A stretch of DNA of 64,000 bases from Trichinella spiralis (taxonomy: Eukaryota > Nematoda > Enoplea > Trichinellida > Trichinellidae), in NCBI GenBank assembly GCA_000181795.3, contig CM012953.1:16522502-16586501 (forward strand), given 5' to 3'. The notes below the pieces were generated by a model. That model had not been told where the DNA came from and ran no database searches. It saw only the letters and a program-made list of their open reading frames with translations. Every line of letters begins with the position of its first letter. The first letter of the stretch is position 1. The position numbers were made by a program, and so were the translations under genes. Below are positions 1-12,703 of this stretch, piece after piece.

Positions 1-2296
1 TTCATGTCAAATTATGAAAACAAAAAANTGACCTAGATAAACACGTTTATTTAACATCTCTTTGTTCAGTTACCTTTTNNTCAGGATGTTCATTTGTTAC
101 TTCTGTTATTTTTGTAAGAATAAATGCAATTGNGATAATAAAGATATTTAATTTGTAAAAAACAAAACCGTCAATTTTATTTTTCATTTATTTCACTCCT
201 CAATGCTTATCATTAGCTTGTGTTATTTTTTGTGTCGTAGGTTTGAGATGTGTTTTCGAATGATGGGAATAAATAATAATGAATTTCAGTTTGCATCTCA
301 GAACCGACATAAGCCAATACACAAAGGGAGATGCCACACGTTCAAGTGCACAAATCATAATGCCATATAAGGGTTGTGAATAAAGATATAAACAATGGCT
401 TAATGTAGCACATTATTATTGTAATATTACAGCTAATCCATTTTTTCAATATAACGGTTAGTTGGTTGCCGTGGCACAGTGTCTACAAGTTTAGAAATGG
501 ACTTTTTTTTCATATTTATACGTTATTGTTGTATTGCCCATCTTGCTCATGATATATATTGTAATGAAGTTCAGATTTGCTTGTTGTTGTAAAATGGAAA
601 TTTCTGTACTATACATTTGATTAGTTCTGAAGCGCTTATATCGAATAGCAGAAAAGTTTCTGTGAAAACCGTCTATTCATCAGCATAAATGTGAAGAAGC
701 AAAATACAAAAGCAAATTTACAAGAATAAAATTAAGCAATAAGATAATCTTTTGTTAACAGTGAAATGTAAAACGCGAAAGCTTTCTAAAAGTATCATTT
801 GCAAAGTCTAAAAACAAATATACACATTTCCAGGTTATAACTAAAAGCTTTTTTTTAAAAAATGGTAAATGATTATTTATGTCCATATAAGGTAATTTAA
901 TGGAATGCACCTATATTTGAAAAAAGAGTTGATAAACAACAATCACCTAATCCTTGATCACAGCTGAATAGCTAATCAAATGGCACAGTTATTCCCGCAG
1001 CATTATTGGAAGTTGTGATCTGCAAATACGTAATAACATAATAATATTAATGTTGATAACAGTAATGGTAGCAGTGATAAATGAAATTCTTGTTCAACGT
1101 ATACTTATTTTTCGATTTATCAGTTTTTATTATGCAGTGATGAAAAATTTATACTGAAATATGTAATCATGCTTCTGTTATTGAAAGATAATAATAATAA
1201 TAATGTTCTGCATTAACTTTAAATTTTTAATTTATTTTTAAGGAGAAACAAAGAAAAAATATAATTTCAATTAATTTGAACATTTTCAAGAAAACACTAT
1301 CAAAAAAGCAGTTCTACGTTTTTTTACAATGATGATTGATTAGCATAAGACGTCACTAATGTTTTTCTTCTTATGTATTTTGTAATTTTTTTGCTATTGT
1401 AAAATCTTTTTATAAAATGTCCAATGGAATATGATAATATTATATTATAATTTATAATTAAGCGTTTGATTTTTTTCAAAACTAATTTTTTTTTCAATTT
1501 CCCGAAATTAAAGTTGAAAAGTAACTATTTATAAATTCATTAAAAATTGTTTCATATTTATTTTTGTAAAGAAATTGTTATAATGCAATTCGATCTGCAT
1601 AGCACAAACAACGAAAAGAAGAAAAATTTATGGATCATCAATGTCTGTGAAAAAAAGATTTTTTCTTTGATGAATACTAGTTTTAAAACCATTTATGAAA
1701 TAAACGAAATTATTTGTAGTTGATTGTGAACATTGGATTTTTTGTTAATAAGCATTTGCATTTTACCTTTACAATCATTGTTTTTATTCATTCATTAATT
1801 TTTTTTAGATTTTGTTAACTTTACTTCAGTTTTTTCAAAAATGTTCAATATAATTCATGAATAAGTTTATGACGGCAATTAAATTAGTTTAAGAAAAAAT
1901 CTTTTCCTTTGATTCAATTATAATGATAAATATTTGTGATTTTCTCAATTTTTACAATTATTTATAAATTGTAAATAAAATTTTTATTTACTTAATCATA
2001 TAGTTGATCAGTTTATCGTCGTTGAAAATAATTTTTAATATTTCAGGGATAAATATTAAATTTTAAAATTGTAACCTGTTTCCATGGAGGGCAATTTTAA
2101 AATGTTATCATCAAATCATTTGACCAGGTGAATCTTGAGTGAAAAACAGCCGAATCGCTTTTGCCAATCTCTGTTGAGTGAATGGAGAAAAAAAAATCAA
2201 TTGATAATTTATTCCACTTCCTGAAAATTGTTCAATTACAAATAAGCAAAAGCTGACAGCGGCGCCATTTTTGCAACGACATTTACATTTACGCTG
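1..2296. other. AT-rich gene-free stretch
   Basis: No ORF, domain or RNA gene could be supported on either strand. The sequence is AT-rich with many poly-T and poly-A runs, and undetermined bases occur at about 28, 79-80 and 133, so this end lies in poorly resolved assembly. It includes the 5' flank of the first receptor gene. Confidence 0.6.
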
Positions 2297-4033
2297 ATGC
2301 ATCCTGCGACGGATCTGCAACTGCAGAAGATGGACAATTTTAATGACACCGAAGATTATTCATCTTCACGCTTCAGATATGACGACGACAACAGCCAAGC
2401 GCACATTTTTGAATACAACAATCAAACTTTGAATTTATTGCACACTATTTTTGGCACTTTTGGTTTCGTTGCCAATTTCTTGTGGATATTTTTTCTACTT
2501 TTGAAAAAACAAAGAAAAAGAATCAGCATCTATTTCGCTTGTAAGCATCTATTTTTGCTTTGCTTTTTATTCTTATTATTGAAAAAAAATGTTCTCGAAA
2601 ATTAATTTCAATAAAATTATTCCATTATTTCCATCGTTTATGCAAATTTCTACGTTTCAACTGATTAGTTGGTCAAATAGAGTTTGCACTTATATACAAT
2701 GGGAATAAATTTCACTGAATACTTTGAATATTCATTTGTTTTACAACACATCATTTCTAACTCCAACAAGAAGCTAATGAACAAATATTAGATCTAATTC
2801 TCTATCTTTATTATTATTTTCATGTAATTCTATTTTGCTTTCATTTTTCTTCCTTGTTGTTCAAGTCAATTATAATACATTTCTACAATGTAACTGCTTT
2901 TAAAATTGTTCTTATATTCGTTTTATTTGAAATATTCATTCATTAAAATTTTTTAGAAAAATTTAAATAAAATACTTTGCAATGAATATCAATATTACAT
3001 ATCTGAAAAGCCGTTTTCATAAATGAAAAATTTCCTCTATCATAATTTAAATTTTGAAAAAAACATTATTGATCATTTATACGTATGTTTATACGCATCT
3101 TGTTAGATATATCTACGCACAATTAATTTAAGAGAAGTTATAAAAAAGTTGTTACGCAAGCTAAGCGTCTTATTTCAGATTAAATTTTATCAATAAGAAT
3201 TTCTTTTCGTTAGTAATTTTATCACGGTTTATAAAACACTGACGACAAAAGGTTTTTCAGGTTATGGATTAATTAGCTCCATCATTAGCATTGCATATAT
3301 ATTTGAATACAGCAGAAAAATTCACTACAAAGATGATCCTAGAATAGTGAGGCCTCTTGATTGTATGATTTATGCTTTCCATCCAACTTTGCACAGTTTG
3401 ATGGATATTTCAATAGTTCAAGCAATTTTTGTCATGTCTGTTGATTTTTTATTGACAATTTTGAGATCGAAATTTGAAAGTTACATTGGAAACAAATGGG
3501 TGATCTACTTGTTAATTTTCATCTACTTGTCTTGCGCAACTGCGGATTTGATATTCTGCTGGAGCAGCTCGTCGTCCAAAAGAAATCAATCCATTTCCAT
3601 TGTCTGCGCCGGTGCAGATATTCTGTCAAAACGTTATCTGATTTTCCATACTGTAATATGCAGCTTGTTGAGTTATTCTGCCGTGGCAATTTTATTTTGG
3701 TCAGCATCAGTAATAAAGCGTCAAAGTTCAGCGATTGCCGAAATTCAAGCAATTCAACACAGAAGAAAAACTGTCGTTATCAAACAGCTTTTCTACCTCA
3801 TTCTTTTCACTTTTATTATTCAAAATATGCCATTTGTAGCGGCATTTGTCATTCTTGCGAGAAAAAAAAATTCCTTGGAATTGGACCAAGTTTGGCTGTC
3901 TCAAAATATGGGCCTCTGCTTCCACGGAATTCTACGCTTGATCCAGCAAATTCCTAAAAATCAAAACTTTTCTAATCAAAATTGCTTTTGCATCATCAAA
4001 CGTCAAAACAGTGTTCTGTCTGTAAGCAAGTAA
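2297..4033 (+). CDS. Seven-transmembrane receptor, chemoreceptor-like (paralogue 1)
   Basis: Two exons, 2297-2540 and 3261-4033, join in frame (phase 1, after the first base of a Cys codon) to give 338 residues. The N-terminus carries sequons NDT and NQT. TM1 lies near residues 47-70, TM2 spans the splice junction, and five more hydrophobic segments follow, with a short basic tail. A Y-A-F-HPTL motif near the start of TM3 is shared with the receptor at 17156-19789, which has the same exon structure, so the two are paralogues. Instead of a DRY motif, TM3 ends in SVDF. The start could also be the Met codon at 2330. The fold suggests a nematode-type orphan or chemosensory receptor in the plasma membrane; the exact family and ligand are unknown. 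Confidence 0.75.
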
Positions 4034-4839
4034 GATTAAGCAAAAAATCCAGACCATAATTACCATATATTCTTGTTAGTTATTTTCCAATTTTATAAAA
4101 TAAACGCTGTTTTTTGCACTAATGATATTGCATTTGAACGTTATTTATATTCCGTTAGATCACTTCAAGATTAAAAACAAGCAAGCAATATGAACTCTTC
4201 AAATTATTATAAGCTTTAATTGGTGATAGAAAAAAGTTAATGAGCCACTTAATTCCAATACTGCTTTACAAATTCTCGTTACACACTTGATAAAAAACAG
4301 TCAAGCTGTATCCAAATTTGAAATTTATTAAAGGAAAAAGTTGTAATGAGAATTTTGAAATTGTTCGTTATTTTAGAAATTTGCAAAATATTTAGAAAAA
4401 AGAAATCAATTTTAAGATATTTTTATAATATCAGCTTCGCTTCATTAAAGATCACTACTCAAATGGCTATTCATTAAAACTGTTCTATAAATAGCAGGAA
4501 AATTTCAAACACTTACACATGACATCACTATATATGGTAGTAGTTACTGGAATTTAAACCTATAAGTTAATGATTAATGAATGAATAGAAATATTGTCAA
4601 GCGGTTAATAAATGTCATCTGTCATTAAATTGTACAATCAAAACATATCAGTTGATTTTGTAACTAATGAATTATTAATTTAAACAAATGAAATTCAATT
4701 TAAAACGCATTTAAAATGCATAACATAGATTATTTTGTTTATTCACTTTATTATTATTAAGGAATAAAAAATTCATTTCAAAAAAGTAAAAATGTAAGAT
4801 TGTTTTCAATTGCCATCCGCTTTTTATTTGTTTAAAAAT
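4034..4839. other. AT-rich spacer downstream of receptor 1
   Basis: I see no gene here. An AATAAA-like poly(A) signal lies about 4098. The rest is AT-rich and ends at a TTAA (4840-4843) that borders the piggyBac relic. Confidence 0.5.
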
Positions 4840-4843
4840 TTAA

Positions 4844-6563
4844 CATATGGTAACCCAAAGTTTGGAGCTTTATTGACACATAATCTCATTTATCTAGGAA
4901 ATTATTTTGCCATATTCAAATTTTTTTAAGTTAGTTCTTTCAAATGAAAGTAATATCGTCTTTCTTGACCGAAAATTGGTAGACTTATTGTCATTTTAGT
5001 AAGAGCAAATTTTGAGCTTTTTGAGCTCGTGCTGATATTTCAACACAAAATTTCAGCGAATAGCTTGAGGCATTACACAGCTGCCTTCTTATATTAGGCA
5101 GAAGGGTCCCTTTCTATTCATCACAAAATAAACAGTCGTTAGTGATTATACGTCGAAGGCAGTTGTGCTAAAGTCATGTGTTGCCATATGGTAACGATGG
5201 CATCATCTCATACCTAATAATAAAATTTATGCTACACTGAATATAACGTGAAAACTTCGACAAAAATGAACTTTTGCCCGTTCAGCGGAATCTGGGAAAA
5301 GCAGAAAAACAGTCACACGTGTTGTTTTTCCTTTCCTTTTGCTAGACAGCTGCATAAGCATAGGCAGTTCGGTATTTTCCATGAGCAGCTGTACATCGAC
5401 GAAGGAATGGTACCTTACTACGGTCACCACAGTTGCAAAATGTTCATACGTGGTAAGCCAATAAGATTTGGCTACAAGATATGGACAATGTCATCGTCAA
5501 ACGGTTACCCATACGCGCTGAAGATTTATGCTGGGAGAGATGAGAGGAAAAAAGTGAGCCTTTGGGAATGAAAGTCATTGAAGAAATGATTTTAGTTTGG
5601 GAAAGACCTGAAAAACATGAGCTGTACTTTAACAACTTCTTTGCCTCATACGATCTTCTGGAGAAACTTTCGGGTAGAATGATATGAGCAACTGGAACAA
5701 TGAGAAACTCGAGGGCAAGAAAGATACCGATAATGCCGGTTGACGAGGTGAAAAAGAAGCACAGAGGCTTTTTTGATCACGTATGCAACGGCACCGTCTA
5801 TGTTTGTAGATGGAACGACAACGCCGTTGTCACTCTGGCTTCTAATCACTTAACACATCACCCAATCGGCTCAGTGCAGCGATACTCACAGTCGCAAAAG
5901 AAGCACGTGAAAATCAGAATGCCGGAGACTGTGCGAAGATACAACACATCAATGGGTGGTGTAGATATTTTGGACAAGCTGCTGTCCAGTTACAGGCCTC
6001 GTTTGAGATCAAATAAGTGGTGGTGGAATTTATTCTCAAATGCACTGAACCGTGCTGGTGTCGCAGCTTGGCGATTACACAGGGAATTGCACCAAGAGAG
6101 TTCCACTGCCTTGTCACATCTGGATTTCAGAAGAGATATCACAACACATCTTCTCCGAGCAAAATCTCAGCTAACCATTCGGACTGGACGAAGAGCACAT
6201 CCACCAGAAGCCTTGAGAATAACGCAAGGACATTTATCTTGAGCCGATTTCCCAGGGACGATGTCGTGTTTGTAAGAAAAATTGCCGGCTACATTGTGTC
6301 GAGTGCAGAGAAAGATTGCACAGGAAGTGCTTTCCATTGTATCATCGCGTTTCTACGTAACTGTGTTCACCAGCAGTCTAAGTCCATTAGAAATTGTTTT
6401 TTCTCCAAATATTCTGTTATATTTGAAAATAATGTAAAATTTAATAAAATAAATCGACATTTTAGGACGTTATTGCTCATTGAATCGCAATGATTACTCG
6501 TAAAGCACGTTATTAGAGAGTAATAGTAAACGCGCCAGAGAACATGCCATCGTTACCATATGG
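4844..6563. mobile_element. piggyBac-family transposon relic
   Basis: A perfect 20-bp inverted repeat (CCATATGGTAACGATGGCAT at 5184-5203, its reverse complement at 6544-6563) brackets a broken piggyBac transposase. A third partial copy of the same motif (CATATGGTAAC, 4844-4854) sits directly beside TTAA at 4840-4843, the canonical piggyBac target, so the left end may be there and the 5184 copy may be subterminal. A clean TTAA was not found at the right end, where GGG is followed by AACC. The element is old and not functional. Confidence 0.7.
5230..6363 (+). pseudogene. piggyBac transposase, decayed
   Basis: The 5' part is missing. The remaining frame encodes the DDE_Tnp_1_7 core (IDEGMVPYYG about 5395-5424, MGGVDILDKL about 5950-5980) followed by a C-terminal cysteine-rich domain of C..C..H..C..C type (6248-6360). 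Breaks seen: a frameshift near 5570; an in-frame TGA near 5682 where the family has Arg (ATGT motif follows); and a frameshift between about 6170 and 6245. The second catalytic Asp of the family motif DNFF reads Asn here (FNNFFA about 5627-5644). It therefore cannot make an active transposase. Confidence 0.85.
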
Positions 6564-7380
6564 GAACCGTCTCAAAAAACACTTTATCAAAAAATAATCA
6601 AGCTGACTCTTTTGCAGTGCCTTAATGAACGTATTTACAGTTAAATTCATTAATATCAAGCCAGTTGTTACACGGAAAACTAGTTCGGCCTGTAAACGGT
6701 TAATCGAATAGTTAGTTTCCTCTTCTCAGCTTAAAGTGCAAAAAAATAATCCGATTGGCAATGAGAATCCTCACGGTACATTAAATTTGAAAATTATTAT
6801 GCTTTCAAGAGGATTTGGTCCAGTTCAGACCAAATTTCTACCGCTTTTTCTTACTGGTCGTTGAGCGCTCCATTTTATTAGACTTTCATGTCGTTGTTTT
6901 ATTGGTTTTTTTTGTCTAATTGCTCACTGATTCAAACCTTTCACTTGTAATTAGCTGTAATATTTTTTTATTTTATTTGTTTAAATATTCCATTTATGTA
7001 ACTTTAATAGTAGTGACGTAACATTAATAATCAAAATATTTATTATTCTAAAATTATATTGAGTTTGATTCAATCAAAATTTATGAAGTTTTATCATTCA
7101 TTGAAATTTTGTTTATTTAAATATATTATTTGTGGTGAAGTTTATACATTTTAATGATCAGTATTTCCCAAAATAATTTTTATCATTACTCTATATTTCA
7201 CTGAACCACAGTGACGTATATCAAATGTGATAGTAATAACTCAGCAAAAGTAACACAAACTGTAGTAGGTTAAATAAAAATTTTTATTTTTTACTAGCCA
7301 ACAGCAGCAGCAACAACAGTAAGGAACAGCCAACAGCAACAATAATAAACAACATATCAGTGAACGACATTAACAAAGTG
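6564..7380. other. AT-rich spacer
   Basis: No gene is visible. A CAG/CAA-rich patch lies at about 7300-7345. The stretch ends where the left arm of the long inverted repeat begins. Confidence 0.5.
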
Positions 7381-8405
7381 GGTTTATTACCGATTTCCCT
7401 CCTAATATATAAATCTGCTTTCACTGTTTGTAAATTCATTCATTTCCTGTTGAAATTTATCAAGATTGGATGTTAACTTCCGGGTGGGAATGTCAGAATA
7501 CTGAATAATCTGTTTGAAAAATCTGGAATGTTATGGCAACAATTAAAATTTCCGGCTTACAAATGGCACTAATGCTAATGTTATGCGTTAGCTCGCAATT
7601 TCACTTAATTTTACGCATGATTTCACGCATATGCCTTTGTCAAACATTCTTCGCTTTTCTCGTCACATCACATATGTTGGTAAAGGCGATTTTAATACAA
7701 AGGAAAAATGCACAATTGACAAATTGTTCACAGTTGCAGCTTTCAAGCTTAACCAAGGAGTGACAACTACCAAATTGTTAGCATCTGATTAATTTCTTGA
7801 TTTTACTGAGAGTGTTCTATTTAAATCTTTCTTGTTTGCAATCCAAGAATTTCACTTTAATATTTACAAAGTTTCTTTTGTTACAAAACATCCATATATG
7901 TATTTTTATACATGTCGATGAGGTTTGCTGTTTTTATGAAAAATCCTGTTTGACATTCATAGATTTCATATAAAATACAGTCGAACTTGGTTAAATGCAC
8001 ATTGGATAAGTGCATAAGATTTTGGCTGAAAAAAATTCCCTGTAGTTAATTAAATGGTAAAATAATGGATAATGGTATGGAAATTCTTTTTAAATTCCAT
8101 GCTCACATATAACCAAGTTCAAATGTAATTTGAAATGCAACATGAAACAGATCAGCTACATCATAGGCGCTGCTTTTGATGCAGAATGTTTAAATATTTC
8201 GTTATCATTGAAATATATATGTTACGCTTAATGTTGAAAATTGCCTATTATCAATAATAGGCAAGCGTTTTGCCTATTATTGATAGTAGGCAATAAGCAT
8301 TTGCCTAATATTGATAAAAACGGCTTACGAATCACGCTGTATGTTGAAATGCTTTTATTAATGATATTTGTATTTACTATCAGAAACAAATGCATCGCAC
8401 GAGGT

Positions 8406-9850
8406 TTATATATTATTGCATGACTTCCCGGGGTGACAACGAGACTTGCATAATACTCTTTTTCTGCTGCAACTGCATCGACCAGATGAGCAGCCGGATA
8501 GGCACATGCACTTAACATATCCTTGGCCGCCCGTAGCTTTAGTTACTGCAGTTCTAAGATAAATTTCGGCGTCGGGTACTCATCAATTGATAGTAAAGTT
8601 TCTGATATCACTTGTAAATCTGCAGCTGTAAACTTAGATGCCAATTTTCCTTCTCTGCAACCAACAGTGTACAATCCTTCACATTCCGCCATTGCAACTA
8701 CTAAAAAGTTTTTGGGATCCGCGGGTCCACGATCCACGTCTGGCACTCTCAGTGTACAATTCTGACCTATATGAAGCGGTATTAACATTTTCTTAGATCG
8801 TCGTGTCATTTTTGCTGCTGCTCTAGTCTGCCCTGAAGCTGCTTCTTTTCGTGCTTTTATAAAAGTCTCAGGAAAATGTTTCATAATATTGCTTTCATTT
8901 TCTTCATAGTTTTTCCATCTCTGTTCAAACTTTCTTCATCATTGGCTTCTTGAGATGTCAAAAATTCTTCAATTTCTTCTTCTGTTTTCACTGCATCAAC
9001 TAGTGATTTTGGCAGGACGTAGGACTCCAGTCCAATTCGTGGCTCCTCGCCAAATGTAACCTTGAATGGACTTTGTCCAGTTGTTCCATGAACTCTAACA
9101 TTTATTTGCTACTGAACAAATTTTGCATTCATTTTCTCGCATCCATATTGCCAGTTAGTCTTGCACAACGCCGTTTAGGCGCTCAACCGCACCTTGGCTC
9201 TGAGGGTGCCTGGGTCTACCCGTGACAAGCTTCAGCTCTGGCTAACATGTTTTGAGTTCCGCAATTATAACATATAAAAATTCCCGACCGTTGTCGGATT
9301 GCAGAATGCTGGGAGCGCCGAACGTTAAAAAGATTTCGAGTAGCTTCGATGCCACTTCTTCCGTCGGTTTTAACATTTGCGGACTCAAAATGTAGAACTT
9401 CATAAAGTGATTCAAATAAGTCCTGATATATATTTATAATCACCATCAGGCATAATTTGAAAATTTATCAAGTCCACCTGGGCTCGTGACATCAAATTTG
9501 TACTAACCAGTGGTTTAACAACTAGGCTTTTTGGAAGCTTTCTTGCCCTCTTCTTATGGCATTCTTCACAAAACGTGAAAAACAAATGGCATGCTTCTTC
9601 CTGTGTGATGTTAGGCCATTTATTCTGTGCTTCACAAAATGTTTTTTTTCTCCACCATGACCAATCTTTTGATGAGCATCATTGATAATATCAAAGATTT
9701 CTTCAATAGAGGCGATGCATCTTATTGCATCATTCTTGCCCAAGCGAATTAGTTTATTTTCTTCGCCGATTTTAAAAACTCCATATTGATTTTTTAAATT
9801 ATAATCAGGAACATATTTTGGACCATCTGACTGGATTCGCAAAATGTCAG
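8406..9850 (-). pseudogene. Ginger/KRBA2-like integrase transposase, decayed
   Basis: Reading the minus strand: an H2C2 integrase zinc-binding region (H-K-I-GH about 9670-9660, CEEC about 9560) is followed by an rve-type core with all three expected acidic positions visible in separate frames: QVDLINF (about 9490), SDNGREF (about 9290-9270) and AVERLNG (about 9200-9180). A C-terminal domain follows and a cysteine-rich tail of CxC spacing (C-x-C-x4-C-x4-C-x-C, about 8500-8410) ends at stop 8406-8408. At least three frame breaks (near 9640, 9410 and 9235) and further stops show it is dead. The tail is typical of KRBA2-like integrase proteins. The stretch 8543-8884 is its longest intact frame. 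Confidence 0.8.
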
Positions 9851-10339
9851 TAATAATTTGATCTCGCTGTGAAGTTGGAAAAATCGTTCCATTCTGTCAT
9901 TTTTCTTTGATCAAAGCACGGAGCTTTTCTTCAAACACAGCCTTTCTATCCATCAGAACTTTAACAAATGAGAAAGTGGTTGAATGTTACTTCCTGATTA
10001 TACGTAAAATCATGCTCCAACGATTTGTAGCTGAACTAGTTGCTACTAGATTTGATGTAGACTTCTGGGTTTGATGTCAGAAAAGTGGATAAATATGTCT
10101 GCAAAATTTGGAATGTGGTGCCAACACTTTTAATTTATCCACAAATGGCGCCAATACTTACGCTAAAGACTGCGATGTCGAATGCCCATTGAAATAAAAA
10201 AAATTTTAATCGTGTCTTTCGACTTGGCGCCGTTCAACTTTTTATGCTGGCATCATCAAATGGTTTATATGGAATTTTATCAAAAGCGTATATTTCTATT
10301 TCTGTTTGTAACGACTGAAGAAAACTGTTTTAAGAAGTG

Positions 10340-10907
10340 TCAACTAACAGTGATAGCTGCTTGGCGACTTCCTTGCGAACTTCATGACGCTGACAGATCA
10401 TCGATGACACATTTGGCATTTAGAAGGGATATTGCAGCTCATCTCCTGCGAGCAAGACCGCTACAGATCTTAAGGCCTACATGTAATGATATTTGCCAAG
10501 CAGTTTGCGAAGCTCATGTGGACATTTCCTGCAGTCAAGTACGCAGGGTCGTTGCACAGTTCGCAAAAAAAACTGCAGAAATTACTGTTCAGTGTGGCAA
10601 ACGGCTTCACCGGATAGGTTTTCCAATATATCATCAGCGGCTCAATTTCTTGATGGTATTGTGTAACTGTTTCTGCCAATATGTTTACTATTCAACAGTG
10701 ATGAATTGTAGAAATAAACACCGTATACGGCTTTCATGAAAACACTGCAGTGTACAATATTCCCAAATAAGTATACGATAAAAAACAACTTTCAATTATT
10801 TTTTCATAATGATTTTTCATTTATATCCTAACTAACTCTCATGGACTGTATCTGCAAAATTAAGTATTCACTTCAACTGGATCACAATTCAGTCACTAAA
10901 GGGTTAA
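10340..10907 (+). mobile_element. 3' end of a second piggyBac element, inside the Ginger-like transposon
   Basis: The segment 10345-10660 encodes the C-terminal end of a piggyBac transposase: AAWRLPCELH and LAFRRDIAAHLLRAR match AAWRLHRELH and LDFRRDITTHLLRAK of the relic at 5.2-6.4 kb, then a degraded cysteine-rich tail (VQCGKRLHR...FPIYH). The 3' terminus reads AAAGGG at 10898-10903 followed by TTAA (10904-10907), which fits a piggyBac right end at its target site within the Ginger right arm. No matching left end was found, so the 5' part has been lost. Confidence 0.7.
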
Positions 10908-11076
10908 TAAAAGCATTTCAACATACAGTGTGATTCGTAAGCCGCTTTTTCAATATTAGGCAAATGCCTATTGCCCATTATCAATAACAGGCAATTTTCA
11001 ACATTAGGCGTAACATATACATTGAAAGGTTGCAAATGGAAATGAAAACAGATAGCAATTTAAGTGTTCACCAACG

Positions 11077-12029
11077 CACTAGTCGGTTTCGTTCAGATGT
11101 AATTTAATCTCACATAATTACTAGCTAAAATGTAATTTATCTGACAAGCAAAGCAACTGTTGGTTGACATTCTTTTGAACAGTATTTATGCATTCGTCGT
11201 GATAAAAGTAAAGCACTTTGATGATGCCAACAGAATGAAAGCAATAAATGGAACCGACCAGAATAGCTGTTTTTTTTCAAAAGTTTGCTTTTTATCCACT
11301 TATTTGTTTCGCACCATTTAATGTTGCGCTGCGTCTATATGAACAGCACCTCCTTTTTTTATATCAATCAAAAAATTCAGTTTTTTCTATAAAAATTAAA
11401 TATGGGATATCATAAAATGAAGAAAAATTATCAGCTATGCTGCCATGAATACATAAATTAAAAACAATGAAATTTTGAATTAGAAAACTTACCATTGATA
11501 GAAAACGAATATTTAACAAATGGAACTTCTTAGAGCGACAACCATTCATATAAATGTGAAAAAGCAGGCGAAGTTCCCTTTGGGAAATTCAGTTCTATTC
11601 ATTATTAAATTAGAAGAACAACCTTGAATTTATGCTTTGAACATTGTTTACTTAGTTTCTTCATAGTTTCTGCTACTTCATGTAATTACAATATAAACGT
11701 AAGGCATAAAAATTCGATAACATAAAGGTTAATGCGACCATTCAAGAGGTGGGTTGTATTATATTTGTCCTGCATTGCATTGTATCTGTATTGTATTGTA
11801 TTGCATTATTTTTTCTTATTTTTTCATCGTAATTTCATTCTCTTACTTTCCTCAATTTGAGAACAACAGAATTATAATAAAACAGTCAAAAAGTTAGAAA
11901 TAAAATTTGACAAATAAAATGCAGCGAAGTGACAACAAATGAAATTTAGAGGCGCGCGTCAGAGCAGCAACCAATAAAATTTTACTGAGAAAAAGTAGGC
12001 GGAGTCAGCGGGGAAATCGGGTCTACCCC
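11077..12029. other. Internal spacer of the long-TIR element
   Basis: This is the sequence between the two arms of the outer inverted-repeat element. No coding region is supported. A TATTG-rich simple stretch lies at about 11770-11810 and a GC-richer patch at 11945-12030. Confidence 0.45.
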
Positions 12030-12703
12030 CGTTGGCACTTAAATTGCCATCTGTTTTTATTTCCATTTGCAACTTTTCAATGTATATATTTCAATAATAA
12101 CCAAATATTTAAACATTCCGCATCAAAAGTTGATCTGTTTGATGTTGCATTTCAAATTATATTTGAAATTAGTTATAAGTGAGCATGGAATTTAAAAAGA
12201 ATTTCCATACCACTATCCATTATTTTACCGTTTAATTAACTACAGGGAATTTTTTTCAGCCAAAATCTTATGCATTTAAGATTTAAATAGAACACTCCCA
12301 GTAAAATCAAGAAATTAATCAGATGCTAACAATTTAGTAGTTGTTAAGCTTGAAAGCTGCAACTGTGAACAATTTGTCAATTGTGTATTTTCTCTTTGTA
12401 TTAAAATCGCCTTTACCAACACGTGATGTGACGAGAAAAGCGAAAAATGTTTGACAAAGGCATATACGTGAAATCATGCGTAAAATTTAGTTTTATTGCG
12501 AGCTAACACGTAACGTAAGTGCCATTTGTAATTTGGAAATTGGAAGTGTTGCCTCAACATTCCAGATTTTTCAAACAGATTATTCAGTATTCTGATATTA
12601 CACCCGGAAGTTAACATCCAATTATGATAAATTTCAACAGGCAACAAATTTATTTATAAACAGTGGGAGCAGATTTATATATGAGGAGAAAAATCGGTAA
12701 TAG

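Larger units (their letters stand above)
8216..11019. mobile_element. Ginger-like integrase DNA transposon (8220-11015) with TATA target duplication
   Basis: The element starts TGTTACGC at 8220 and ends GCGTAACA at 11015, flanked by TATA on both sides (8216-8219, 11016-11019). Inverted termini extend about 115-145 bp (8220-8366 against about 10905-11015) and hold short palindromes built on GCCTATT/AATAGGC. TGTNR ends and a 4-bp duplication fit Ginger-type cut-and-paste elements. Its minus strand carries a broken integrase-like transposase with a cysteine-rich tail. A piggyBac 3' end lies inside near the right terminus. Confidence 0.8.

Noticed and set aside
2111-2320. Minus-strand 69-residue open frame
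   Set aside because: Overlaps the start of receptor 1 on the opposite strand and has no family features.
7533-7763. Plus-strand frame inside the left arm of the long inverted repeat
   Set aside because: The matching right arm does not keep the frame open, so it is not under coding constraint.
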